Both the position numbers and the translations under genes were made by a program. The notes below the pieces were generated by a model. The model saw nothing but the letters and a program-made list of their open reading frames with translations, made no database searches and was not told where the DNA came from. From Owenia fusiformis (taxonomy: Eukaryota > Annelida > Polychaeta > Sabellida > Oweniidae), in assembly GCA_903813345.2 (NCBI GenBank), contig CAIIXF020000009.1, forward strand, positions 22,963,759 to 23,027,758: a DNA stretch of 64,000 nt, read 5' to 3'. Positions 10,621 to 22,568 of the stretch are shown here, piece by piece (the first letter of the stretch is position 1; every line of letters begins with the position of its first letter).

Positions 10621-12035
10621 CTCATAGCTTTTTTACGTGATAAGAATAGACTGAGCAGACAAAGAGAATAGTATATGAAAAGCCTAGTGACATACTGACA
10701 CATGTTTGTTTCTTTAAAGAGAAAATAATATAGACTGACATATCAAAAAAAAACTCATGTTCACATGAAATGTACTGTATGTATGTCAATCCTTTGGGCA
10801 CACAATTTCAAAGGTCATGGATGTCACCCATGACACTTATGTGTCTACAAAACAAATAAATGAATTTCAATCCGTTACGAAAAGTTCAGTATTGACTTAG
10901 TTTGCTCTTTTATGGATAAATAACAAAATAATGTATTGAGTTTTCATTTTTTAATGTTCCTTTTAAACCTTTTTATGACAAATGTATGTTCGCTTTTAGT
11001 TCACAATGATTTTTCTTCAATGGACAATTACTAGAAAAACAAGAAATATGAATAGCCATTGAAATATTTTGTTGGTTCATGTTATTAATATAAATCGAAT
11101 GTAAGACTTATCATTATAAAGGCCTAAAAGTTATTCTTGAAAATCTAAGCATAAATTCAATTTTTTTCATAGATTAGCAATTTATTATAAATTCAATTCA
11201 ATTACAAGAAGAGCTTGAAAAGTATGTTATGTTCCACAGGAACATAGCTGGGGGGGGGCCAAAAAAAGTTGGGCCGAAAAAGGCCTTAAGGCCCCAAAAA
11301 GTAGGCCTTTTCGACCATTACTGGGCCTTTTAAGGCCTTATTTTTTCAATTTCAGACCAAATTTTGAAGAAAATGGGCCTCAAAACTTGGGCCCATTTCT
11401 GGGTTTTAGGGGCCCAACATTTTTTTTCTCTAACCTGAAATTTGGGCCCCCCCCCTTGTTGGTTCCCAGATCCGCCCCTGTCCTGGGTATTGGAATTTCC
11501 TCAATAGAAAGGACAAATCAAAATGAAAAGAGCCAAGATTTTGATGTTATTTATTTTTCTATTGTTATTTGTATGCGTATAATGTCACATATAAAATACT
11601 CAAGAACTAAATAATAAGGAGGTTAAGTAACAGGAAAAGATATTCTGGGGTTAAAATTGTTGAATCTAATCCCCTAGAAATACACGTGTTAGTCTTTTTT
11701 ATTAGACTTTTTAATTTCATAGTATGAACAAAACTTCACAATTTTCTTATTGAATCATTTTTAAACTTCTTATTTTAATTTCCTACAATTAATTTTATGT
11801 TCAATATTTAAATATCTGTCTTGGTAGCATGCCTTTTTCTTTCTTATCGCTCTTCTCAAAAACTAAAACCTAAAACATATAAAATTTTATTTTACTTTTC
11901 TTTTTATACTCTTGCTAATTACTAATGTTATCTATTCTCTACATCTATTGTATTAACTAACTAAATTAGTGGATGATTTAATTTTTGGTATAGATGTTTA
12001 CATTTTCTTTTTCTGTGACAGAATATTTTCTATCA
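10621..12035. other. AT-rich intergenic DNA with a GGGCC-rich repeat
   Basis: Mostly featureless AT-rich sequence. Positions 11245-11480 form a separate GGGCC-rich repeat, listed on its own. No gene supported. Confidence 0.4.
11245..11480. repeat. GGGCC/GGCCTT-rich dispersed repeat, copy 1
   Basis: Runs such as 'gggccttttaaggcctta', 'aaatgggcctcaaaacttgg' and 'gggcccaac' alternate with T/A tracts. The same pattern is at 46255-46445. Poly-G/poly-C runs occur at both ends. Short apparent reading frames here are compositional. Confidence 0.6.
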
Positions 12036-12128
12036 TACAGTAAAACTTGTCTTTTCTGAGCATCTTTAAGACAAGCAAAAGGTATTTGGATTAAGGAGGC
12101 ACTCATATAATATTCAGGTTTTACTGTA
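12036..12128. mobile_element. 93-bp MITE with TACAGTAAAACTTGT ends
   Basis: Left tacagtaaaacttgt and right ...caggttttactgta are inverted with small differences. The TIR resembles the larger element at 23551-24051 and pogo/Tigger-type ends (CAGTAAAACCTG with TA target). Confidence 0.5.
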
Positions 12129-12300
12129 TATTGTTTAATTACTTATCTACAGTCATAATATTTCATCCTTCTACTTCCCTAATTGAACATTGCAAAAGGA
12201 AATATTCCAAACATAAAGTTGATTGTGTAATAAATGTCAATATATCCAAGGGCATTCTTACTTACACTGTTGCTGTGTATGTTCAACTGTAGTTTGTATA

Positions 12301-12760
12301 CAGGGTGTCCCGAAAGTATGCCCCCACCCCTAGGCAGACATATACCTATGTCTCCATGGTATGTCATATATCATTTTAAAGCTTATCCAAAGTTACATTG
12401 ATTTGCCTAGTATCATGGTTCAACTCACCAATGGTAAAAAGTTACAGGCATTTCAAAACTTAACGTTTGGCCAAAAATATAGTTCAATTCAGTATCCTGG
12501 AAATAGCCCTGACCTGAAAGCATTGCTCCTGTTATTATGGCCTAAGGAGACAAATCAACTATTATTTTGGTGTAAAACTTACTTTAATTTTGGCTAAACC
12601 CTAAATTTTGAAATACCTGTAACTTTTCCCATTTGTGAGTTGAACCATGATATTTGGCAAATTAATGTATCTTTGAATGCGCTTTAAAAAGACATATGAC
12701 AAATACTATGGAGGCATTGGTATATGTCTGCCTAGGGGCCCCCCATACGGGACACCCTGT
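12301..12760. mobile_element. 460-bp palindromic MITE, CAGGGTGTCCCG ends
   Basis: CAGGGTGTCCCG (12301-12312) is inverted at 12749-12760, with TA on both sides. Imperfect arm similarity extends about 150-170 bp inward (taggcagacatatacc, tcatggttcaactcac). No transposase. A second element with related ends (GGGTGTCCCAAAAAATG) lies at 39797-40584. Confidence 0.75.
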
Positions 12761-13264
12761 ACATACACATCTATCTAAGAACAATAGGATCAATACTTTA
12801 TACTTTATATCTCAACATATTTGCCCTTAAACACTTTTCTTAAAGGCTTCACTAAATCATATATAACGGGTTTGCTAACCAATACATATCAAATGTTCCT
12901 ATAATAGTGTTATAACCAAATCAGACAGAATTTCTACAAAGGATATCAATTCCTATAAGTAGCTTTTTGGGTAATCCATCGTATACTTTTTCAAATAAAA
13001 ATTATAAAGTAAAGTATAATAACATAAAGTAGGTTGAGTCAGAGTTAAGCTTTAAGCAAATGTCTCTGCAATAAACAATTAAAACAATTTCAACAAAAGA
13101 GCACTGTGAAATAGCAAAGGCTTAAATTTGCAAGATTTGACAGATATACGATAGGATGTAAAGTTGAGTAAAGAATGATTAATTAAATAAAAATTTTAAC
13201 ATTACCGATCCAGATTTATTGAAAAGATCACACTATTTACAGATAAGGGTGATAGGCATTCAAT
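12761..13264. other. 5' flank of sulfotransferase copy 2
   Basis: AT-rich, without a clear promoter motif or repeat. Not similar to the 5' flank of copy 1. Confidence 0.4.
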
Positions 13265-14719
13265 ATGGATCAACAAGGCAATAACGTATCATTCAGTTCA
13301 GTGATGTACAAATTGAAAAGATTCAGGTTAGTTATCCGCTATTCAATTTTGGTACTCTTGTTTGTAACTATTTTCTATCACACCTATCTTTTCGATACAA
13401 TTACTGTAGAACAGACAACGGGAGGGGAGAACAAGTCACCAAATTATCTGACTTGGGACAAAAATTCGAATTCAAAAAATGAGTCACCAAATAAGATAAA
13501 TGAACAACCTCATGTTGGTGAAAATGTACCATTTAACCATGGAATTCATATTGCTAATGAACAGAATCAAAATGAACATGAAGTCTTCAATGAGTCAACA
13601 CCCGATGGAAAACATAAGATTAATGCTGAAAAACTTGTTGATAAAAACAATAAGACCAAACCGAAAAATGTTTATTTTGCAAAAACACACAAAGCAGCGA
13701 GTACCACAATTCAAAATCTTCTTTTCAGGTATGGAGAAAAATATAATCTGACATTTGCGATGCCTTGGAATATTCATCGCGCTGGATACCCGAATCATTT
13801 CACTCCTGACGTCATTATGCCTTTAGCAAAGGGATATAATGAATATAATGTTTTCTGTCACCATACTCGATTCCACCCAAGAGTTTTAGACTTCATGCCT
13901 CATGACACGCTTTATATAGGAGCAGTACGCAGTGTAGAGAAACAGTTTCTCTCTGGTTATGTGTATCATAGATTTTATAATTGTTATGGAATGGAAAATA
14001 AAAATATTACTCAAGTTCTTGAGGTAATGCAAGAGTATAAACATGGCCTGCAGTGTTCAAATTGGAATGTCTCCAGTCAAAGTGAACAAATGTTTGATTT
14101 TGGACTTCAAATTGAAGACATGTCAAACATAACTATGATCAAGGATTACATACATTATTTAGACAGTGTTTTTGATTTCATATTTGTCGCTGATTATTTC
14201 TATGAAAGTCTGGTTTTGCTGGCAGATATTCTCAATTTACCATTGAGTGACATGGTATTCTATCAACTAATGCAAGTGAAGAGACATCCAGAGTTAAGCA
14301 CAAAAGACATTCTGATTTTGAAAAAGTGGAATATTGCTGATTATATGTTATATGATCACTTTAATCAGTCATTTTGGAGACGGGTGAAACTATACGGCGA
14401 AAACAAACTAAACCAAAAAGTTGAAGCGTTAAAACAACTTCAGGATTCAGCTATGTTAAACTGTTTAAAAAATCTCGAGAATATCTCATGCGAACTCATG
14501 GAGCTACAAGAACCACAATTTACACATGATTTGAAAATGAAAATGGTCTTTGAAGAACAATTGAATATAAAAAAAGTGGGGACTCAAATTAAATTCAAAA
14601 CAAATTGGCCAAGCAAACTTGGAATATCCTACCCATTTCATTCAAAGACATTTAAGAAACTTCACTTCAAAAACTCTCAAACAGAAAAGCAATACTTATC
14701 AGTTCTAGAAAAAAGGTAA
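13265..14719 (+). CDS. galactose-3-O-sulfotransferase-like protein, copy 2
   Basis: Single-exon frame of 484 codons, paralogue of 1759-3261. Same layout: basic tail, membrane anchor (about residues 23-45), stem to about 132, catalytic domain with the PAPS 5'-loop KTHKAASTTIQNLLFRYG from K140 and the 3'-phosphate motif AVRSVEKQFLSGY. The first Met gives a tail 13 residues longer than copy 1. Met14 (MYKLKRF) aligns with Met1 of copy 1 (MYKWKKI), so it is an alternative start. The catalytic domain is almost identical to copy 1, with mainly synonymous differences over the first 300 bp. A short segment around YHRFYNCYGMENKN differs more, and the stem is shorter and poorly alignable. Probably Golgi-resident; substrate unknown. 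Confidence 0.9.
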   Translation: MDQQGNNVSFSSVMYKLKRFRLVIRYSILVLLFVTIFYHTYLFDTITVEQTTGGENKSPNYLTWDKNSNSKNESPNKINEQPHVGENVPFNHGIHIANEQNQNEHEVFNESTPDGKHKINAEKLVDKNNKTKPKNVYFAKTHKAASTTIQNLLFRYGEKYNLTFAMPWNIHRAGYPNHFTPDVIMPLAKGYNEYNVFCHHTRFHPRVLDFMPHDTLYIGAVRSVEKQFLSGYVYHRFYNCYGMENKNITQVLEVMQEYKHGLQCSNWNVSSQSEQMFDFGLQIEDMSNITMIKDYIHYLDSVFDFIFVADYFYESLVLLADILNLPLSDMVFYQLMQVKRHPELSTKDILILKKWNIADYMLYDHFNQSFWRRVKLYGENKLNQKVEALKQLQDSAMLNCLKNLENISCELMELQEPQFTHDLKMKMVFEEQLNIKKVGTQIKFKTNWPSKLGISYPFHSKTFKKLHFKNSQTEKQYLSVLEKR

Positions 14720-15441
14720 AAAAATTTCAAGGTATATGACCTGTTTAATTCTAAATCTAAAATAATCTCACATTTTAGTGGTTATTGAAATGATCAGAAA
14801 ATGTAATATATGAAAGTAAAGGACCCTTTGTTTGGTCTCTATTTTAACCTGAATGTCAGTCTATGCAATTTATTCCAAAAGGCAGGAGCCTGGCTATATA
14901 TTCAATAGATGCCATTAATATAACAAATAATACAGGCGCCGTCACAAACATCTACTTAGGAAAGACAACGTCGTTTTAGCTGTCTATATTTTTGTACATA
15001 TACAACAAATACATTTTATCTAATAAAAGGCCCTATGAAGTTAAAGTTGAACAACTTTGGCTTATATCATAGATTTGACCAATTTGTGAGGAATTCAATA
15101 GTGAATAATGTAATTAAACAAATTTTTCATTTCAGCGTTTTGCTGCAAACCTGTATCACTTTCACAAATCAAAGATTCCCTAGCCATTTACCTCAATAGA
15201 ATGAAACATATGTCTATCATAAATTATCCCATGATGTGAAAAAATGATTATGATTATCTCATGATATATAAATTATAAATTGATGACATTCTGTAAAGTT
15301 TATAAATTACAAACTTGTATTTTCCAAATATATCAGTTAAAGAGCCAACAAAAAGCTCTAAAACGCAAGACCAACGTCCTGTTTAAAAACCCCTATTCTT
15401 ACTATTGCAAATGAGTCCTAGTAATACTATCCCACATGAAT
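14720..15441. other. region between sulfotransferase copy 2 and the promethin-like gene
   Basis: AT-rich. It holds a candidate polyadenylation signal for copy 2 at 15022-15027. The minus strand at about 14870-14960 has a short hydrophobic frame behind a possible acceptor, but its phase does not join well to the promethin-like exon. Confidence 0.35.
15022..15027 (+). terminator. candidate polyadenylation signal AATAAA
   Basis: AATAAA lies 303 bp past the stop codon of sulfotransferase copy 2. It is assigned by position only. Confidence 0.3.
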
Positions 15442-15685
15442 CTACTTTTGAGACTCGATCAACTTGACCTCTTCTGAGAAAATGAGGATTTCAGTGAAGT
15501 TACCTTGACTTAAGATGGGGATATACACCATTGACTAATGATCAGGATAACATCATTCATCATGTATGTCACCGTAGGAATAGATACAAAATCCTCTTTA
15601 TCTCAGAGAACTCAAGTGTATTGAGTCTCAACAAGGCCTTTTTAAAATTTTGGGTTAGCTCTATTACAACCTGTCAACAACTCAC

Positions 15686-15989
15686 CTTCAATGAACATGA
15701 AGCCAAAAAACACAGCGAACATGGTTCCTGCTGCAAAGAAGACAAACATCATCAAAGGTACGGAGCACAGCATTAGGGTGATCGTCAAGATCAGTGTTAT
15801 GAATGGGTGATCCCATACAAATCCTTGAAGCATGTCAAACTTCTCTTTCAGATGGAACGTACTGTTCAGCCTAGAGCAAAGATGAAGAAAACGTCCTACG
15901 ATTTGATCCAATTGTTGTTCGAGTCTATCATCTTCTTCCGCTTGCTTATTTTTGTCTTCAGTTACACCTTGTGAATCATCTTTCTCCAT
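15686..15989 (-). CDS. promethin/LDAF1-like (TMEM159 family) coding exon
   Basis: On the minus strand, acceptor ...actttcag precedes GGCAAAATGG, so the start Met is at 15989-15987 (MEKDDSQG). The exon ends at a GTGAGT donor after ...GFMFIEG (exon end 15686). It encodes an acidic, charged N-terminus of about 60 residues, then DHPFITLILTITLMLCSVPL and a second hydrophobic stretch ending FIEG. This pattern (HPF, two hydrophobic helices, V-P turn, I-EG) matches promethin, a lipid-droplet assembly factor that partners seipin in the ER. A likely 5' untranslated exon ends at a GTAAGT donor near 16810. The second hydrophobic half of the family was not found. A possible last exon (15442-15473, in phase) would end the protein EEVKLIESQK, giving a short form. 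Confidence 0.65.
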
Positions 15990-16019
15990 TTTGCCCTGAA
16001 AGTAAATCAAGGAATTTGC

Positions 16020-17655
16020 ACAGTTTTTATGAGAGAAAAATGTTGCGTTACAAGAGTGCAGAATGACTTCTAGGTGGCCATTTTAAATTAAGTGGCCATA
16101 TTGAAAATACCATAAGGCCAAAAATCAAATTGATTTACATTTCACTCAGTACATAATCAATGACATCAATAGTAGGTCTGACAAGGTAAATTGGGTGATT
16201 TTACAGACCTATTTCAAAACTGAAATCAAAAGACGTTACATGAAGCTTGAAACTGATATATATGTACATCAAACTTAGCCTGCATAAATCAACATTTTTC
16301 AGTTATTCATTGAATTAGCGGGGAGGGGGGTTCATTATCAGCAGGCAACAGGAAATTTTCACTGGTTGTTTGGGGGGGGGGGGGGTGTATTGTCTCAAAC
16401 ACTTTTAAAGTGCCCTAACATCATCAAATAAATAGCCTTTTGATATAGTCAATGTTACTGGGGGACTAACACTTGCTCCCCTCTGGCATCCACACCCCAC
16501 CTCCCCCTCTGGAGCCCTAAATTGAATTGGAAAAAAATTGTGATTTTCTCAAATTTCTTAACACTTAAATGATCAAATGATCAAAACCAATAAAAAGTTT
16601 CAGATTTTCTTTGAAAAATTAATTAAACTCTCCGTGTGTTAATTGATATATAATCCTATAGAGCTGAGCGTCAGAAAGCTCATGAAAGCTCATATATTTT
16701 CTGAATGCTCAACCCATCAACTATTCAGAAATGACATAAAATGGTATATTAGACAGCTGGTATGGGTATGGTAGTTCATCAAGTCGAATTGAAAAGCGAA
16801 AAACTTACCTGATTTTGCTGTGTCACAAAATAATCTGTAACACCTTGTGTATCCACTTGTAGTTGCATGTCAGCAACATAAATTGGTCAGTATAAGTTTG
16901 TTAACTCACCCACTACTAGTTACTATTGAAGTCTGAATCATCACTTTTTCCTGGCACATCGCTAATAATATGCCATGCTTCTTCAACACACACACTCGTC
17001 GACATCCATAAGACGCCATTTTGTTACTCAAAATCTGTCTTTGAGTGCAAAATTGTTGTAATAATTGATGAAAAACGATCTATTTTTGAAATAAACTCAA
17101 TTTTTATTTGCTCAATGTAAAGTTCAAGGTCACATCTCAGGAGGCTTAGGCCGCTAGGTTAGGGGAATCCCCTATTTTTCATATGTCTGCCTATTACAAA
17201 TGTTAACATTATTATAAATGGAAAGCGCGCCTCAAAAGCGCGGTTGATCATATAAGGGTTGATAGACTCATATACTCATAAATGGGTTACCAAAATGTTA
17301 AAGAGCCTTAAATTTAAGGCTCTCCAGCCACGGCCTAATTTTTTATGCATAATCTCTTAAAATTTCCACTCCATGTCAAGTTTCCTTGCAAATTTCTTAC
17401 CTTTTGTAATATATTTCCAGTCTTTTAATTCTTATTCCATTACCATATGCCATGTTGTAAATTAACTTCCTCTTCTATTTGCCTTTGCAAATTCATACAG
17501 GCAGAAGGTTGTTTGTAAGTTAAAGGGGCAACAAGGACAGTAGAGAGAAAATTCGAAAATTTTAATTTTGTTTGAGCTATCAGGTCAATATTTGGCTTAA
17601 CACCTTCTCTGACATACCTATTTTCTTAAAATGTATGGATAAACTATCAATTTCA
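16020..17655. other. non-coding region upstream of the promethin-like exon
   Basis: Contains a fragment of the 'ggccatattgaaaat' dispersed repeat (16070-16110), G-runs at 16320-16385 and C-rich DNA at 16480-16515. No coding frame with recognisable content. Confidence 0.45.
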
Positions 17656-17663
17656 GCATTAAG

Positions 17664-18107
17664 TAGTGTTGTCGCGATTAATCGATACATCATCGCCAAA
17701 GCTGATTCTGGTGATGCATCGATGTCTGAAACAAAACATCGATGTTTTTAAAAAAAATTTAATTTGCTAAATATCACCCTTTCTTATCTTATTTTGACGC
17801 AAATCGCTTACCTTTCTCATGTCTTATTTCATTTTCCAATGTTTTCTGATATTCTTTCGCTTTAAAACTGTTTTAGCTAGTCGAAATGAACCATTAATCT
17901 AAAAAAATTCACTTTACTTTCATTTCATGGTTACTAGAAGTTCCCGGATGTACCAGCATACTCTTATTAATTTGTTCTGTTCAGTATTTTAGCGCAATAG
18001 CGTTCGGTATTTCAGTGCACTTTTCTCGGACTTTTTCTCGATCGATGTTTACTACTGAAAATTGCCGATGCATCGATGTACGATTATGGCACATCGCAAC
18101 AACACTA
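17664..18107. mobile_element. hAT-type MITE with 8-bp target duplication
   Basis: GCATTAAG occurs directly on both sides (17656-17663 and 18108-18115). The ends TAGTGTTGTCGCGAT and ...GCAACAACACTA are inverted, and both shoulders carry further inverted atcgatgcatcg sequence. An 8-bp duplication and this size indicate a non-autonomous hAT element of 444 bp. The short frame at 18015-18239 crosses its edge and is not a gene. Confidence 0.8.
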
Positions 18108-18424
18108 GCATTAAGAAGTGTAAATTCAGTTCAAAGCTTCTATAAAGGGAGTAGTCTCACTTATAGATTTTTTAAAATCCACCACGTTTCAAGAGGAATA
18201 TCAGCTGAAATAAAGTTCATCAAGGGGGTTTCTTTGTAGATAATGAAAATATATGTTAGTCTTGATGAAATATCCAAAGTTAATATATTTTGACACTGGT
18301 CGATGATCGTTGAATGGCCCCCCTGTACTAATTGTTGCACCTTTAGAAATACTTTTTTAGTTAATCAATAAATACAGACGACATCTCTTGTAACTTGATT
18401 CATTTCATTATTTTCATCGATTAG

Positions 18425-18545
18425 ATTTACTCGAGTCTCTAGCTTACAGCTAGACGAAACTTCATTGATTTCGTATGTACTGTGCTACACGCACCTACAC
18501 GCACCTACACGCACCTAGAACTCATTTTTAATAAATTTTATAAAT
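18425..18545. repeat. 'tttactcgagtctctagc' dispersed repeat, copy 1
   Basis: Starts TTTACTCGAGTCTCTAGC and ends in an ataaattttataaat tract. Related copies are at 20373-20510 and 22569-22680. This copy contains three tandem 'acacgcacct' decamers (about 18489-18517), absent in the others. Confidence 0.55.
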
Positions 18546-18904
18546 ATTTTTAAGAATATTAATCATATTGAGGATGAAGCGTTGCTTGTCTGGATTTAGA
18601 TATTTCAAAATTTCATTTCGGAGTTTGACACATGGTGAAATTTTCTCGCTGTAGCTAAAAATGGCTTCCGGTTCTGGACGTGAATAACATTTGAAATTAT
18701 TCTCGCTTAAAGAAATCAAATATAACAATAGATTCAGACGGGGATGTGAGCTGATGTTCTTCAAATCTATACATAAAGGTATATTTCATATTATTATGCC
18801 ATATTTACTGTGCGTGTGACACAATGATTTACAATATTTATAATACTAAGGCAGCTCAATCTTCCTCCTCAAAGCCGGAATATAGAGAAGGCTTTGGACC
18901 GAAG

Positions 18905-19735
18905 TACTATTTTTTTCAAGGCCTGTCTGCGTCGCTAACATGCTAAATATAAGAGTTAGCTGACGTTTGGGAGTCTGACTTACCTTCTAAAGGTTAGAAC
19001 CCGAATCTTAATGAAACTATATCACCTTTGTTGCGTCGATGATGATGCATAAACATAGCATTTGATAGAAATTAGCGTAAATGCTTTTCCGACTTTTTCA
19101 TTTTTCATCAATGTTGACTTCCGGGAAGGCGTTGTAGTTATCACGAAATAACGCATTGACCCTTGAACTTTACTTTGTTGACGTGTCAACCAAGCATGTC
19201 TGGTGTGAAAATTAAAAGAATATTAAGCAATGTTCTACATCCGCCAAGCTAAGTGAAGTAGTCAATATTAAAAATTACCAATTTCAAGTGAAGTACGCAA
19301 CGAACGAAACTGCGTGATCTACACTCCCACTATTGGTCTGAATGAAATGCTACGTAGAAATATGAGCCGTCTGCTGTATTAGTCGATTAATAGAGAAAGA
19401 CCTGTTGGTGATGCTTTATAATTTAGACCAAAACATTGAAGAACAAACGAACCTGTAAATCGTGAAAACAACGAACAAATATTCGGTTTTCACATATGTT
19501 CGGTAATTTTTCGTATTGAAACTTCCGGAACTTACAAGGAAATCATTCATTTTCTCGATCCATGATTTACCTCTTGGATGTTGTGGCAAATGCTCCATGG
19601 TTGACGGAACAAAGGTGATATGGTTTCATTAAGATTCGGGTTCTAACCTTTAGAAGGTAAGTCAGACTCCCAAACGTCAGCTAACTCTTATATTTAGCAT
19701 GTTAGCGACGCAGACAGGCCTTGAAAAAAATAGTA
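18905..19735. mobile_element. 831-bp foldback element with about 130-bp inverted ends
   Basis: Positions 18905 to about 19034 (tactatttttttcaaggcct...) are inverted with near-perfect identity at 19607-19735. The interior has no transposase; the short frame at 19416-19598 is unconvincing. A diverged half copy lies at 22708-23010. Target duplication not clear. Confidence 0.75.
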
Positions 19736-20372
19736 AGATTAGATCTATTTGTATTGTTACATTTATATTTCAAAGGACACCCTTGAACAGTAAAAGAAAT
19801 GTCAGAATGGACAAGTACTTAGATTTAATTTGGAAGGGACTTTTATTAATAAAAGAATACACAGATAAGTTTGTTTACTTGTCTAGCAGATTGGACAAGT
19901 GCAAGTGTACTCAAAAGTCAAATGGAAAACTGACATAGAATCTTGTCTATATTCTAACTCCAAATATCTTTATTATTCCAATAATTAATAACATTAAACT
20001 CACCTAAATATGAATAGGGACGTGTCTCTTTCAATATCCAGTTATTTGTAAAATGTTATGTAGGATAGGAAGACTGAAAATGGAGAAAACGTAAATGAAA
20101 CTGTACCACATTAGAACATGGTGTGAACTACGTCATCAATATCTGCGTAAACACGTTGCATTCTGGGATACTACACATTGGATGTAAGAAGAGATGTCAA
20201 AAGTTTCAAACTTTAGGTAATTTCGTGTGTAACACAATGTTATATTATATTATTGAGTGGTTAATACCATTAATTTATACTCCGGAAAATAATCTGTGCA
20301 ATTGATTTGTACTTTATTATCCGTAATTACACTTTTGAATGAACTGTTTTGTATTATCGCCCCCATAGGTAG
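19736..20372. other. unassigned intergenic DNA
   Basis: AT-rich with several short frames that have no domain content. Nothing assignable. Confidence 0.4.
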
Positions 20373-20510
20373 GCTAGTTTTACTCGAGTCTCTAGCCAAT
20401 ACTTGGCTAGAGGGGATTTCATCTGAATACTGTGAACTCTATTTGAAAAAAGTATGCCGGGGTGTCATAAATTTATTGAATATTTTAAAAATCGCCAGAT
20501 AAATAAATCA
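20373..20510. repeat. 'tttactcgagtctctagc' dispersed repeat, copy 2
   Basis: Begins ttttactcgagtctctagcc, contains a ctctagcc/ggctagag mini-hairpin and 'tttgaaaaaag', and ends in 'ataaatttattgaat'. Aligns with the copies at 18425 and 22569. Confidence 0.55.
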
Positions 20511-22568
20511 TTAATCAAACCGGACCCAGCTCGGCTCCTTGATGAGATATGACATGATTTCATCAGGATTTCGTCTAAAATTAAAACAAAATGGCTCCAA
20601 GAAAAATGGCGATGTTCGAAAACTGGACGAAATGTCGTTAACGTCTGACATTAGTAACCGGCTGTAAATTCTAAGTTAGCGATTCAGAAGATGTGAACTA
20701 ATACACTGATCACTTTATGTGTGTTTTGGGATTTTTGGTGAGGTAATAAGACCAAAACTCGCAATTCAAATTGTGATGTGGAAAAATGGCGGACATATGA
20801 TTTCAAATTTTATGATTACGACATGACCAGTTGTACATGCAGGAATATACCTGTACTGGAAGGCCACGATACAGTGGCCTTAGAAGAAGGTAAGGCTAGT
20901 TCAACGTCGTTAAACTCAATAACGGCGTTATTTATTATTAAGAATTTTCTTGGGGCCATTATTGAGTTTAACCTCCTTACTATTCTTTCCATTGATGCAA
21001 GTTTTGGATCCACCGAAACCATTTTTCCGCGATAACATGCAACTGATACTTGACAACAATATAAAAACACATAACATCAAGCGATTCAACACAATATTAT
21101 TGTATTAAATGGTCATTTATACAAGTAAAATTAGGTTAAACTTACCAATCTCTAAAATGACATTTCCGCATGTCCGGCATTGTGTCTGTTCGTCCCGGGT
21201 TAAAATTTAAACTATTGAAACGAAATTGTTGTCAAATAGATTGATAATTATCACGCGATTACTCGGGATAAAATAACCATTTTTGAGGATAGCAGGTATC
21301 TTTGATTGATTTATATAGCGCTTGTATACACACAAAATCGTTTTTAATTGCAAACCTACTGTTCGTTGATGCAGTGTCGCAATGACGGTTAATTCCTGAT
21401 ACGATTTGCAATTTCGATGTTACCGGAGCTGACCGATATTTTCGTAAAATTCCAAACCTGTCTCCAATATTTTCGTAATTATGCATCAATATGGTCTAAG
21501 GGGGGTACGGGATGGTGTGTATGTATTTATAAGGTATGTATGCATGCTTGAATCACATTCTTTATGTAATATTACCATGTTTTCGGAGTTTAATTAGTTC
21601 CGCATGTCGAAACCTGCTGAACGATTAAATGATCGCATCAAGGGCAAAATCATCATGGAAGTTAGACCTAGCCGGGGCCATAAGACATGTCAGATAAGAA
21701 ACGAGGCCCAGGCTAGGTCTAATGTTGTTGGACTACCCCATAGGATGAAAAATATGACGGGGAGTCAGTCACAAACTTCTATTTGTCTATAATAGAGGAT
21801 GGGGTGACTGACGCCGCCTGGTTGCAACGTGAAAGGAAATGTCTCAGAGGCAAAATGTTTGATCCCCTTCCTCAATGATTCTCAGTAAAATTTTTCAATT
21901 TTCTCAATAATGTTTGCAATTTTTCTTCTTCAAATCACAGTCAGAGAGAATGTTTCTGGCAAAATTCTGGGATTTCAAATACTTGAAGTTGGGAAACCGG
22001 AAGGGCTTACCTTTTTTAATTCCCAGATCTCACCGAATCTCTCCGAAATTAGCTCATCTTGGTGACTGTAAATTGCACAGCTGTATTCAATGGAGTCTTG
22101 TCATATTCAATCAGCCTCAATTTTAAAGTGTATATTTTATTTTCAACGTGATTTCATCGTTTTTTGTCGACTGGTAAGAATACGCTGGGCAAATGGCAAG
22201 ATGGATGCCTTTTGACCTGACCTACACCGATGGCGGTGACGTCATCAATTTTATATATACAAATTCTATTTGGTCACGTGACCTTGTGCCAGAAGTCCGA
22301 CTTTTTGGTCAGTCGACCTGTTCAAAGTACATTTAGTAATAATTATCGCTTTTCAGAACAATTTAAGAAACAATATTTTCTATCTACGTCGATTACAAAG
22401 CATCTAAGGTACGTAAATTTATATGAACAACTGAGTCAATAGGGATAAATAGCCCAACGAGAGTCGGCAGTCTTAAAAAATACTTGGATCTGGATGCCAG
22501 TCCTGGTATAGATATAGTTCCAGGCCAGTTCGAAGAACGTATTAGATGTCCGTGCTTCAAATGCTCTG
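20511..22568. other. unassigned intergenic DNA with two hairpins
   Basis: Two perfect inverted repeats: GTTAAACTCAATAA (20909-20922) with 20959-20972, and TTAGACCTAGCC (21662-21673) with 21711-21722. Overlapping reading frames on both strands at 20778-21070 are not supported by any domain or codon pattern. ATG-rich 'aaaatggc' sequence at 20590-20790 could be a gene start, but no splice partner was found. Confidence 0.4.

Noticed and set aside
14860-14970. Minus-strand hydrophobic frame (FVTAPVLFVILMASIEYI) as the missing promethin half
   Set aside because: An acceptor exists, but the phase from the 15686 donor gives a different, early-terminating frame.
20778-21070. Overlapping 84-85-codon frames on both strands
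   Set aside because: Each is the shadow of the other around a hairpin; neither shows a domain, membrane segment or splice partner.
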